Shown in pieces: positions 1 to 10,535 of a stretch of DNA of 64,000 bases (the first letter of the stretch is position 1; each line of letters starts with the position of its first letter). Origin of the DNA: Rhizodiscina lignyota (Eukaryota; Ascomycota; Dothideomycetes; Aulographales; Rhizodiscinaceae); the NCBI GenBank assembly GCA_010015805.1, contig ML978128.1, positions 1,054,001 through 1,118,000 on the forward strand, given 5' to 3'. The notes under the pieces are model-generated. The model ran no database searches. It was not told the DNA's origin and worked only from the letters and a program-made list of their open reading frames with translations. Position numbers and translations under genes: made by a program.

Positions 1-645
1 GATTCCCGCTTCCTACCCACTGCGGAAATATTATCTTCTGTTCGGCTACTTTGGGCTGGCGAGCTGGGTGTTTAGCATGGTGTTCCATACGCGGGATTTC
101 AATCTCACGGAAAAGTTGGACTATCTTGGAGCAGGCGCAAGTGTGCTTTATGGGCTTTACTTCGCTCCCATACGCGTCTTCCGACTCGACCAGTCCAACA
201 CAGCACGTACAGCCTACAAGTCCTCCATTTTACGTCTCTGGACCATCGTGTGCTTGGTACTCTACGCCTTTCACGCTGGATTCCTCTTACTTGTAAGGTG
301 GGACTATACGTACAACATGGCGGCCAACGTGGCTGTCGGGATCGTGCAGAACATTCTGTGGAGTGGCTTCAGTATTGTCCGTTTCAGAAGGATGAAACGC
401 ATCTGGGCAGCATGGCCGGGCTTAATTGTCGCGTGGATCATCTTGGCCATGTCTTTTGAATTACTGGATTTCCCTGGCCAGATTATAGACGCCCATGCTC
501 TATGGCATGCGGGGACTGTCGTACCGACTATCTGGTGGTATAAGTGAGTGATAGCAGCATGGTTACAGGCATGGAGCTAATCTGTGGCAGTTTCTTGATT
601 AAAGATGCGCAGGAGGATATGCATGGCGTTAGGCTCAAAGCTTGA
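1..645 (+). CDS. PER1: Per1-like GPI-phospholipase, 3' part (partial)
   Basis: The gene runs in from before the window; codons are in frame from base 2. Exons are <1-543 and 591-645, with a 47-nt intron (544-590, GTGAGT..CAG, branch-like GCTAAT). Joining them gives the C-terminus WWYNFLIKDAQEDMHGVRLK plus A and stop. Visible family marks are the histidine-containing FHTRDFNLTEKLDY motif after a membrane segment, followed by several further hydrophobic segments. Per1/PGAP3 proteins are multi-pass ER/Golgi proteins of the CREST hydrolase superfamily that remove an acyl chain during GPI-anchor lipid remodelling. About 200 residues are present, so the signal peptide and lumenal N-terminal domain lie outside. 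Identity is firm from the motif; catalytic activity is inferred from the family. Confidence 0.93.
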
Positions 646-1217
646 CCGTGAATGTAAAACATGTTTGCATGGGCGGAGTATGGTAATTGAGCATTGTACA
701 GTTAGGGATGGACACCCAATGCGGACACTAGGCAGAGTACGTCCAGGTGGTGCCAGAAAAACTTTCTTCTGGTATGAGTAAGGCCGATCGGACGAGAAGA
801 CCATTTCCCTGAGATATAGCCTCAAATATGGCCATATATGATAGGATCAGATTTTAAAGTTAAATATATAGTTTTACACACAGCCGACACTGCAAGCTGG
901 AGCTCCCAGCCATCTACTATCGTGTGAACATATTCACGAAGTGAGTATTGAACTTCATCAATATTGAATTACAATTCCACCATGTAATCCCTTATATGTG
1001 TACCCACGCTCTTTCCCGAAATACTGTATCCACACTCCAATAATATAATTGCAACACATAATTGTCTGCAACTGTGACCGTGGCCGCCGAATAGATTCCG
1101 AGGCTCGGAACAACCGGTGGACGGCAGAAGCCGCGACGTGCTGCATCGTCATAGCTTTGAGAACATAAACAGAGCTTTACTTTCCGCCATATCTCTCCAC
1201 ACATCAGGGCACCAAAT
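646..1217. other. intergenic
   Basis: Holds the PER1 3' flank and the promoter of the next gene. AT-rich runs occur around 838-870 and 1040-1060. No further gene or structured element was seen. Confidence 0.6.
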
Positions 1218-2390
1218 ATGTCAAAAACTGTTGGAAAGCAGCGCCAGGTGCGCGGTGACCTGTTGGATTTACCTGCGGAGCTGCGACTCAACATCTATGA
1301 CCTCATTCTTGGAGACGATGAAGCCGTCACCATCAGCGGCCGAGAGATTGTTGACGAAGAGGGTGATGTTGATCCAGAGGAGAGTTCGGCCTCAAATGTG
1401 TCATGGCGACGTGTTCGACGTGTTCCAATCATCAAAAATTTCTACGATGAGTCTCTGCTTGCGATAGCACCTCGAGTCCACCCTTTGCCTGCTGCCGAAA
1501 ACGTGCTAGCCCCAGGGTTGAGACGGAGATATCGGACAGCAGACGAGCTCGCAGCAGAGAATCCAACAATTGGATATAGCAAAATTCTGGCTGCATCAAC
1601 CAAATCAGAAACCAAACCTGAGGCGTCATCAAGCAGCTCGACATACATTCCAGCACATCTCGCGCTCCAACAGACGTGTAAACAGATCTACCAAGAGCTG
1701 CAACACCACATGTCATCTCGTACAGCCATCAATCCGATTCTCTACGTGACATACCCGCACGGCGTCATAGTGCTCAAGGAGCACTGCCCACATCTCTTAA
1801 AGCAGGCTCGCGCCATCAACATCTGTGGCCCGTTCCTGTATGGCAAGAGGCCTCACGAGTGCACTGGCTATTGGTGCTGTCCCGGACAAGCTTGGAAGCC
1901 GTCCCAACCACTGGGTCGTACCGAAAATCCGGCAACCCTCCTTGCGGCGACGGAGAGCCTTACCTGGCTGGTGCGATCGGTCCTATCCCCAAAGGGCCAT
2001 CCTGTGTTCGAGAGACTCGAGATGCGGATATTCTATCCCGAAGCAGACGCATACCGCGAGGTGTGGACGAACAACCAGTCTCCAATCTCCGTCGCACTGC
2101 CGAATATTTGCGGTGGGAAGATTGACATGGAGGTCTGGCGGAGCAAGATGGGCGCTGGTGTCTTCCTAAGGGCACGGCCGCAACCGAGGGCAAGGGAGCT
2201 CAGTACGGGTTGGAGGAAGCTGGGCGACACGAGGGCGGAGAACGAAGGCTTTGTGCTGAGTGACCAGTGGGGCAAGAGTGAGGAGGACATTCCGACGAAC
2301 TGGAAAGATTCGAATCGGAGGGAGGAGACAGAGGTTGGTATCACAACCTACAGCGGGACGAGGTTTTCAGGAAACGGCGGAAGTTATTGA
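1218..2390 (+). CDS. 2EXR/F-box-like domain protein
   Basis: Intronless, 390 aa, starting MSKTVGKQRQVRGDLLDLPA. Residues about 13-30 (LLDLPAELRLNIYDLIL) match the short F-box-like / 2EXR helix found at the N-terminus of a very large family of Pezizomycotina proteins. The rest is variable, with a second block near residues 145-180 (ALQQTCKQIYQEL) typical of these proteins, which report on a conserved helix and a strand-rich middle. No catalytic residues are visible. Known members are mostly uncharacterised; adaptor roles in ubiquitin ligases have been suggested for F-box relatives, but nothing in this sequence proves it. The start is the first ATG of the frame (AAATATG). Confidence 0.75.
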   Translation: MSKTVGKQRQVRGDLLDLPAELRLNIYDLILGDDEAVTISGREIVDEEGDVDPEESSASNVSWRRVRRVPIIKNFYDESLLAIAPRVHPLPAAENVLAPGLRRRYRTADELAAENPTIGYSKILAASTKSETKPEASSSSSTYIPAHLALQQTCKQIYQELQHHMSSRTAINPILYVTYPHGVIVLKEHCPHLLKQARAINICGPFLYGKRPHECTGYWCCPGQAWKPSQPLGRTENPATLLAATESLTWLVRSVLSPKGHPVFERLEMRIFYPEADAYREVWTNNQSPISVALPNICGGKIDMEVWRSKMGAGVFLRARPQPRARELSTGWRKLGDTRAENEGFVLSDQWGKSEEDIPTNWKDSNRREETEVGITTYSGTRFSGNGGSY

Positions 2391-2966
2391 CATTCAAACA
2401 TTCAAGATGTCTTAAAACAACGGGCTATTGTCTATGATACGGAAAGGACAACCTTCGGATTACTGGAGTTGAAATCAAATTTTGGTCTGGGTCTGTAGAC
2501 ATATTTGGCACGCAAGAGCAGCGTGTCTACACATTTCCATTACTCGATGTTCTTAAATCGTCATCAGTTTCTACCAAATTCTACAGCAGGATTTTTCACC
2601 TTGCTGTCGTAAAGTTCGATTCAGCACATATTCCTTCCACGTGACTTTCTTAGCTCCCGTCCTTGGATTCTCTCCTCATACTCCTGACACTTACTAACAC
2701 ACGCTTTACAGGCTAAAGTCGCTCAATGCTTTGACAATTTTGGCTTTCACTTTCCTCTCTGCATCTCAGCTTGAACAGCGCAATAAAATTTCAAACACTA
2801 AATTTCTGTTACGAAGAGACTAGCTTTCGGCGAGCGAACGCGACCTGCAACGGCGCCCCTGTTCCGGTACAACGAGAAGCAAATCCCCTAAGGCGGACTG
2901 GGTAAGCTACTCCTTAAGAGCCTCGAATTATCTAGCTCTTTCGTATAGACCTCACCGTAGTCGAAG
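2391..2966. other. intergenic
   Basis: 3' flank of the 2EXR gene and promoter/leader of the BTB gene; pyrimidine-rich patches around 2640-2760. Nothing else supported. Confidence 0.6.
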
Positions 2967-4011
2967 ATGGAGACGACGACTTTTGACGATGACGGCGACC
3001 TCGAGCTGCTTTTACAGAACGATGATAACCCTACAGACCCGTCAAGCGCAAAGCCAACCCCCACCAAGAAGTTCGTCGTTTCTTCCAAGGTCCTGTGTTT
3101 GGTCAGCCCTGTCTGGAAAACCATGTTGAGTGGGAAGTTTCTCGAGGGAACAAGCAGACAAATCCCCCTGCCTGAGGATAACGCCCGGGCCTTGGAGTAT
3201 ATGCTGAACCTTGTGCACTTCAATTTCGACCGGCTCAAGGCTCCTACCACATCTGATCTGACACACATTGCAATTGTTTGCGACAAGTACGACATGGCCG
3301 GGTTATGTCGATTTCAGGCTAATGAATGGAAAGACGTATTTCGGCGTGAGGGCAAGTTATATTCATTTGATGCTATCTTCTTTGCGTGGACGTTTGGGTT
3401 CAGATCGTGGTTCGAATCCGTCGTAAAGGACTCCATCACCGGCCAGACCATCCCTCGACTGCGGGAATACGAGCTCGAGAACTTTGCGCCTCCAGGAATT
3501 GCAGGTATGGAGTAGCACAGAGCGCCACGGCATACGTGGATGTTATTAACGATTAGCAGTCACTATGCGCGAAATTGCAACCCGAGCACACGATGAAACC
3601 TTCAACGCAATTTTCAATACGTACAAACGGTTCCTTGGAGATCAGTCATGTACCATAGGCTCCGCAGAATGCAGCGCTTACAATCTTGGGGCTTTTATAA
3701 CAATACTCGATCGTAATTCCATTTGTATTGATATGTCTCTCGCGCGGGCCGTCTATGGTACCCCTGGACCTCTGCGACCCCTTGCCGACGTTGTGGGAGG
3801 TATGCAGATCTCGAAACTACCCCTTAAGCCTCGCGGGGAAACACCGCAGAGGCGATATGGCGAAGCGGAACCTGATGAGCATGCACAATGCCGCTCTCTC
3901 GCTGGACTGAAAGACGAGGTTAAGAAGATCATGAGTAACATTCCAACTGCCTTACAGGAACATCACAAGGTGCATCTGAGGAGTCAGGCGAAGAAGGTGG
4001 GCGCTGAGTAA
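2967..4011 (+). CDS. BTB/POZ domain protein
   Basis: Two exons, 2967-3504 and 3560-4011, 329 aa. The intron (3505-3559) has GTATGG..CAG with a TTAAC branch; splicing yields GIAVTMREIATR, continuing the frame. Residues about 28-115 form a BTB fold: the KKFVVSSKVLCLVSPVWKTM block followed by MLSGKF, then IPLPEDNARALEYMLNLVHF and the terminal helices DLTHIAIVCDKYDMAGLC. The C-terminal half has no recognised domain. This architecture (BTB plus unassigned helices) is common in fungi; BTB domains dimerise and often bind cullin-3, but the partner here is unknown. It lies downstream of the F-box-like protein in the same direction, separated by 576 bp. Confidence 0.85.
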
Positions 4012-4306
4012 CTGTAAATAAGTTATATGGAGAGCAGACAAAGTGCTATGTGCTCGGATTCGATACAAGAGATGCCATGAGCTGGAAATTCGACTTTTTA
4101 GAGAGGTAATATGTGTTCGCCACATATGATGCGAGTATATCAATCTCAGGTATATATGCTCACTTTTATGTTCTCTGAACTTGAAGTATATTGATATATT
4201 TCAAAGCAGCTGAGATCGAATATAGAAAAGCTGAGAACAGATATGAGGTGGGAAGGTTGTACCCTCCCCGTCAATATAGTCTCATGAATCGACCGAGTCC
4301 CGATAT

Positions 4307-5992
4307 TTATTTCTTCTTCCTATTATCGTCCGTCTTTCTTCGCGCTAGCTCTTCCGAATTCACCTCTTCGATTGCCTTTCTCGCCCCTTCCCATCTCTTT
4401 CTGCGCCCTTCAAACAATCTTCCAACATGCGGACTGTCGACGCCACCCATCAGCATATTGCAGAATCTCCAATTGGTCAGCCAGAACCACCACCCCTTCC
4501 GACCCCATCCCAGGTACTCGTTCATGCCATTCCCTGCGGCATCGTGGAGCCAACTGCGCCACTTCCGCTCTTGTACCGCATTCCTCGCGGCGCCAGGTTC
4601 GTTGGGGAGAAGTCCAATAGTATGGAGCCATTCCTGGTGCTGATCGATCTCTCGATTCATCTCTTCAATCGTAGGCAGCGGATACGCGCCTTTGAAGATT
4701 TGCACGATTGCCGTGCAAGCTAAATCCGCAACTTCACAGATGCCTGTCGGAGCTTGCCAGCCATCAAGGAATGCAATCGACGATGCATATTCTGGAGGGA
4801 AGATGTTCTGATAAAGACGTGGCAGTCTGACGTCTTTGTGTGCGCTGTCTTCATCTAGCTTTGTCCGCTGTCCGAGACTCTCAAGAAACGAGCGGTTCGG
4901 GTTCATGCCGGTGCAGCAGATGATATTGTCGACGTACAACCGGGTACCATCATCGAGCTCCACTATTTCGTTATCGATAATCCGCTTCAAGTTTGCGACT
5001 GACTCGATATCGCCAGCCTCGAGCGCTAGAACGAAAGTGTCGGAGATCATGACACGTTGCGTGAAACGCGAGGGAGCAGGTCTGAATCCCCAAGCTGGCT
5101 TCAGGCTGAAAGCTTGATCACTGATCTTCAAGGCCATGTTCTGCATGAACTTTGCCATGGTAATGGGGAACCATGAGCTGAGTGTACCTAGAATGGCATC
5201 CATTCTGCGATTCGATAACTGTTCGACTGGCTTGCCCTTGAGCACGCGTGGAAGGACAAGAATGCCTTGACGGTGGGCGACGTAGATCGTGTGTGCGATA
5301 CCTATCAGCTCTGTCGCCGTATCTCCTGCTGTATTGGCAAATCCTAGCACAAGAACTCTTTTGTTTCTGTAGTCTTCCGGGCGTTTGAATTGTGCGCTGT
5401 GGATGAGACGCTTGCCAAAATGCTCTGCTCCTTCAATCGCAGGCATATGCGGACTGTGATGTCTTCCAATGGCCATGATGACTTTGTCGAAGAACTCCAC
5501 AGTCTTAATGGTCACCGGCTTGCTGTCTCTGAGTTCGTAGACTTCGGCAAACTCCAACCGCCACGCCATTTGCCCATTCCCATCCTCTGCCCTGCTCAAG
5601 CTCAGCAGCTTCTTCTTAAATTTAATCCTCCTCTTCAGCTCGAAGTGCTCTGCATATGCCTCCAGATACTCCAGGAATTCCTTCTGAGTTGGAAACAGAG
5701 GGAAGTCGTTGTCGCAAGGAAAGTCGGCGTATACATTCTTCAGCTTGCTCACGTTGGTTATGGTGCTCTCCAAAGTCGTGAATACATTTGGATCGTTAGA
5801 GAAAGCCCATAAGCCACCAATCACGTCGCGTGCTTCGCAGAGCTCCGCATCGAAGCCTTCCTCGAGGAGATTCTTGAGAGCGCAGAGACCTTGTGGGCCC
5901 GCGCCGATGACGGCAACGCGTATTTGTTCTGGAGGCTTCTGATCGACCATTGCTGCTGCGTGTGTATCCTCGAAATTTGATGCCTTAGACAT
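4307..5992 (-). CDS. FAD/NADPH flavin monooxygenase (FMO type)
   Basis: Intronless, 561 aa. An FAD Rossmann motif VAVIGAGPQG lies at about residues 26-35, followed by an acidic end (AELCEARDVIGGLWAF) typical of flavin monooxygenases. A second nucleotide site VLVLGFANTAGD (NADPH) is near residue 215, preceded by an FMO-like HFGKRLIHSAQF segment in place of the identifying FxGxxxHxxxY. The CCTGMN segment near 360 corresponds to the ATG motif of class B monooxygenases. These enzymes oxygenate soft nucleophiles or ketones using NADPH and O2; the substrate cannot be told. There is no targeting signal; the C-terminus is a basic tail (RKTDDNRKKK). It is transcribed in the same direction as QCR2 but is functionally unrelated. 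Confidence 0.87.
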   Translation of the reverse strand: MSKASNFEDTHAAAMVDQKPPEQIRVAVIGAGPQGLCALKNLLEEGFDAELCEARDVIGGLWAFSNDPNVFTTLESTITNVSKLKNVYADFPCDNDFPLFPTQKEFLEYLEAYAEHFELKRRIKFKKKLLSLSRAEDGNGQMAWRLEFAEVYELRDSKPVTIKTVEFFDKVIMAIGRHHSPHMPAIEGAEHFGKRLIHSAQFKRPEDYRNKRVLVLGFANTAGDTATELIGIAHTIYVAHRQGILVLPRVLKGKPVEQLSNRRMDAILGTLSSWFPITMAKFMQNMALKISDQAFSLKPAWGFRPAPSRFTQRVMISDTFVLALEAGDIESVANLKRIIDNEIVELDDGTRLYVDNIICCTGMNPNRSFLESLGQRTKLDEDSAHKDVRLPRLYQNIFPPEYASSIAFLDGWQAPTGICEVADLACTAIVQIFKGAYPLPTIEEMNREIDQHQEWLHTIGLLPNEPGAARNAVQERKWRSWLHDAAGNGMNEYLGWGRKGWWFWLTNWRFCNMLMGGVDSPHVGRLFEGRRKRWEGARKAIEEVNSEELARRKTDDNRKKK

Positions 5993-6566
5993 GAATTGGA
6001 AGTGGGAAAGAAATATTATGTAGACGCGGGAGCATTAATATTCTTTCCTTCAAACATATCAGTGACGGTCGGTACTTCATCAAAAGGCCATCAACGTGTT
6101 GACTAGAACATGATGATTGAGGTGTGTCAACTCAGAATTCAAATCAGAACAAGCAGGATGGTACCTCCTTTAGCCACTGAAACAATTGAAATCACCCGTT
6201 AAGGAAAGATGATGAACGGAACAGGATGCGGCTTAGATGCGATAGAGGCAACGGTCTTGCAGTCACAAAATCCTGCCGGCCCTACGCCAAATCTGCACGA
6301 TGGGCGAGTCGCCGACAATAGCGTTGGATCACATATGTGTGGATCATAAAAGAATGCAGGCGCATATACGGAGAACGACACATGCGAGGTAGTTGCTGCG
6401 GCGCTTGGCATTGTCGGGTGCAGATACGAGGTTCAGGCGCGGAGACTTTTTAAGAGAGCTTCGCTATTTACGAGCTATTTTGCACAACCTCGCTTCTCCA
6501 TTGACGTCTAAGAGTGCCGGATCCAGGTAGTTTTACATGGCAACAAAAGAAAAGTGGCTACAATAT
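5993..6566. other. intergenic
   Basis: Upstream region of the monooxygenase gene and 3' flank of QCR2 (both on the minus strand). No additional gene is visible. Confidence 0.6.
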
Positions 6567-8171
6567 TTACACTTTGAGTCCGAGATCCTCAGCATACGGC
6601 AACGCGAAGAGATCACCAACCGTCGATACGGATGCCTTGGAGTCGAGAAGAGATTTGGCGACCTAGATATTCGTCAATATGGTATGCATACCCTAACTTC
6701 AGAGAGAGGGTGACTCACCTTCTTAAGTTGGTCTTCTGTGACAGCACCAATTGCCTTGCCGGTGTCATCCAACTGGTATGCCTTGCCACCGGTTATCAGA
6801 CCAGAGCCTGTCAGCTCAATGCCAGCCCATATGTTGTGGCCGAAATCAAGCTCCTTGAATTTGGCCTGAGCCACAGCCTTCTGGATGTCCTCCTTTGCAA
6901 TCTGGCCATTAGCAACAGCCTTGATCGTCTCGACAGCTTTTGCGGCAGCTCCAGCAACGTCTTTCGCAACACCAGTGATGGTGATGGCGAGAAGACCAGC
7001 GTCAGAGTAGATAAGACTATTGGTGTCGACATGCGCACCGGTGAAGTCTGCACAACCTTTGGACAGGAGAGAGTAGCCAGGTGACCATTTGATGCTGCTC
7101 TTGCCGCCAAGGAGGCAAGCGAGAACAGCGATCTCCGGCTTGTAGAAGCCACCAGTGAATGAGCTGGAGCCCGGGAACGCAATAACAATGGTATTGCCCT
7201 TGGCATGAGCGATGCGCTCTTCACCACCATGGTACTTCGCTTGGGAAGCGGAGAGAGATGGCACGCCTTCCGGTGTTGATCCTCTGGCGCCTGCAAAGTA
7301 CTCCCCAACCCACTTCTGAAGCTCAGCACTGTCTGCACCGTTTGCTACAAGGGCAATGTTCGGTTTTGCGTATGCGGCATATGAGAAGGCTTCGATGGTT
7401 TCGGGGTCTAGGTACTTGGTGGTTGGGACGGAAGATGTGGGGAACAGCGGAGTTCCGAGACCTCGATGGAAAGCTAGGCCATGAGCAGAGTTTGTAGCCA
7501 TCTCAAGAGTGCTTCCAAGGAACTTGGACTGAGCCGCCTTGATGTGTGGCTCGACTTCTTCATGCCAGACATGTTCTGCGCTGGTCAGATTTGCGGTTGA
7601 TATCACGAACCAGCTTGAACTTACCCTGATATTTTGTCTGCGTTGCTATTTCGGAAAGGAGCTCGACAAAGTATGGAAGGTCTTCGCGCATGAATTTGGT
7701 CCCTAGAACGAGAGCCTCCCTTGTGCGGTATGTGGAATATTCACCACCGAGAAGTTCGACTTCCCTCGTTATGCGGAGGGCAGATCGCTTGTTCGTGTTC
7801 TTTGCCATATAAGTCTTTGAACATTATCTGCTGCAGAGAGTCTTCGCTATCGTACCTTGAAGGCGAACCCTTCCAGACCTTCTGACAAACCAGGAAGCCA
7901 CTGGGACCTAGAACCAGCCTTCGAGACGAGTGCAAGTGCGGTCGTAGGCCCAGCAAGATCTCGGCTAGCAATCTTCGTGCCAGAAACATCAGCGGTTTGG
8001 TATTGGAAGGATCCCGAAGCTGGAGCAGCCTGCCAATTGATCAGTTGAAGTCGTCTAATGGAGAAGTTCGGGATGCTGTACCAGACCCCGGCGGCCTGCG
8101 GGCTGAGCCGTGCATCGCGAACGCCGCAGAGCTCGCCCGGCACTTTGGCCAATTGCCGAGCGTGAGATCAT
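6567..8171 (-). CDS. QCR2: Cytochrome bc1 complex core subunit 2
   Basis: Five exons on the minus strand: 8171-8082, 8029-7856, 7799-7625, 7575-6719, 6662-6567; 463 aa. Introns are 49-56 nt with GT..AG ends. Exon 1 encodes a mitochondrial presequence (MISRSAIGQSAGRALRRSRC), and splicing gives RRGLAAPASGSFQYQTADVS. The junction GFAFKNTNKRSALRITREVE matches the core-2 signature, and exon 2-3 fusion gives TKYQEHVWHEEVEPHI. The protein is an M16-peptidase-fold core subunit of respiratory complex III; the HxxEH zinc motif of active processing peptidases is not present, as expected for core 2. It is head to head with RPC82 across 308 bp. Starting at the next upstream ATG would destroy the presequence, so this start is preferred. 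Confidence 0.95.
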
Positions 8172-8479
8172 TGCAGTTCGGAGCTCCAATGGTGAGGAGT
8201 GTGGTGTGTGGTGGTCGTAGCTCTTCGGGGCTGCTGGAGCTGGCGTTGTTGAAACTGAATTCGGTCGGGAAAACCTCGGAAGCCCAGCCAATCATACCGA
8301 CGGCATTGCATGACTCGCATGATCGTGCTCCCCACCGCCCGAACACAACTTTGTGAAGGCGAGTATTCACGAGCGCGTTCGCACAGCTGCTGTAAATCAA
8401 AACAATTTCCCACAACCCAAATGCGTCGATTACGGTGACAACAACCTGAGAGCGCACTCCGCGTGTCGAAACTCTCAAA
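8172..8479. promoter_or_regulatory. bidirectional promoter, QCR2 / RPC82
   Basis: Only 308 bp separate the two divergent start codons, so the region must carry both promoters. I see no clear TATA box and cannot assign factor sites. Confidence 0.7.
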
Positions 8480-10535
8480 ATGTCTACGGTAGTCACAGAT
8501 TTGACTTACCAATTACTGTTACTGACAAATGTTCAGGCTCTCTCTGAGCTACTACAAATCGTGGTGAACGATCTCTGTGGCCAATTGTCCTCTGTAAGTA
8601 GCCATGAAGTACACTAGGCCTCATCACTTCTTGCCTTGCAAGAGTCTGCAGTCGCCGCTTCCGTTCCAAGGCTCTAACTTCCAATAGACAATCTTCTCCA
8701 CCCTCTTAAGTTATGGACGAACTCCACTCGGTCGCCTCGCCCAAAACTGCGACCTTGCACCGCGACTTGTGAAGAGCGGCCTCAGCGCGTTGATCCAGCA
8801 GAGTCTCGCGTTCCACTACACCGATCCAAAGGATGATATCACTTACTATGAGGCGGACTGGAAAAGCGCATATGCCGTCTTGAGATCTGCAAAGGCACTC
8901 AAACTCATAGAGCAGAGGTTCGGCATCAAAGCTCGTGGATTGGTCACAACTATCCATAATCTTGGTCATGCTCCTGTTAAGGAACTCGCGGAAGCCGTTG
9001 GAAAGAAGCAGGTTGCTCTCGCTACATCGGGTGGAGCGCGCACAAACGGCGATGTCCTCGACAATGGAGAGATTGGAAACGATGGTAATAACGACAAGTC
9101 TGATGCGACGATAAAATCGATCCAAGAGTTTCACGCAACACTCTACGAACTCAACCGCGCAGGCTACCTGGTTACAATCAGCGCGTACAACTTCCAACCT
9201 CCCGCAGATTTCGACGTCGAGGCAGAACTCACAATAGCAGCGAAACCTGGCAGTTCGCTGAAAGGTAAACAAGCAAAGGCTCTCTTCGCTCATGATCTTG
9301 CTTCGCTCAAGAGGAAACGACGAGACGGCGAAGACGACTCATCCGTGGTGACTGTGACGTCTTCGAAGAAGGTGAGGACGAACGGCGACCTGACAAATGG
9401 AGTGAATGGCGATCACCATGTCTCTGGCGAACCAGAGATTTACCACCGACTGGATGTATGCTTATCGTCCACTGCGGGCCCCGTCGAATCTCAATGCTAA
9501 TGCTACAACTAGGATACAACCACTGTTCGATTGAGTCATGAGAAAACCAATGTAGCGCTCCGCAGTCATCACCTTGTTCATCTTGCTGCCCGTCACCTTG
9601 GTGAGACGACATCCAAGGTTTACGACGCGCTTCTCCAAGTACTTGAACAGAAGATACGACGCTGCTACGATGAACTTGGGGAGCTGGACGAAGATGACAC
9701 TTCTTACGAAGGGGAAGCAGTTGCCAGTTCAGAGGATGTGCTGGACCTTCTGCCACCAAAAATGGATCTGTCACCAGGGATCTCGAAAACTGCGCGCCAG
9801 CCGAATGGCGTTGATGGGGATGGGGACATCACGATGGAAATTACCCAAATCCAGGACTTGTCTCAACCCTCAAGTGACCCAAAGGTGCGGCTGATACAGG
9901 TTGAACGACATCTGCGACTTCTTCTCGCTGATCCCCGGGAGTTTGTCTTCTGGGCAGGCACTGGTGGAGGTGGACAGTGGATGGTTGACTTTCCCAAGTT
10001 AAGCAAGTATCTTCTTCAGCAGGAAATCGAGGACCAAATCATCACGCGACTTGGATCCCAGCACGTACGAATCGTCAGGATCCTGAACGAACATGGCAGA
10101 CTGGACGAGAAGCTGCTTTCCCACTATGCGATGATCAAGGTGAAGGACCTCCGCCCGCTACTCCAGGAACTGCACAAGCTTGGCTTTGTCGAGACTCAAG
10201 AGGTCCCCAAGGACAACTCCAGGCAGCCAAACAGATCTTTGTTCCTGTGGGCTTACGAGAAGGATCACGTCAAGGAACACTTGCTCAACTTCACATACAA
10301 GTGCATGTCACGCATCCTGCAGCGCCTGAAGGCCGAGAAAGACCAGAACAAGTGGCTCATTGAGAAGGCTTCAAGGACAGACGTGGTGGGCAATGAGGAT
10401 CGTTTTCTGACGCCTAGTGAGAGGCAGATGCTCAAGGCTTGGAGGGCGAAGGAGGCGAAGTTCCTCGCCCAGATGGAGCGGCAGGACGACATTGTTGCGG
10501 TCTTGAGAGATTTCCTTCCGGATACTACTCCTTGA
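8480..10535 (+). CDS. RPC82: RNA polymerase III subunit RPC3 (C82)
   Basis: Three exons: 8480-8593, 8688-9455, 9513-10535; 634 aa. Intron 1 is 94 nt (CTAAC branch), intron 2 57 nt. The N-terminus MSTVVTDLTYQLLLTNVQAL and the stretch after splicing, IFSTLLSYGRTPLGRLAQN, form the first winged-helix of RPC82/RPC3. Further family blocks are SLAFHYTDPKDDITYYEADW, LVHLAARHLGETTSKVYDA and EIEDQIITRLGSQHVRIVRI. An acidic, glycine/asparagine-rich linker (residues ~145-165) and a basic KRKRRDGEDD stretch are insertions typical of fungal members. The subunit is part of the C82/C34/C31 heterotrimer that opens promoters of tRNA and 5S genes. Length agrees with fungal orthologues. Confidence 0.95.
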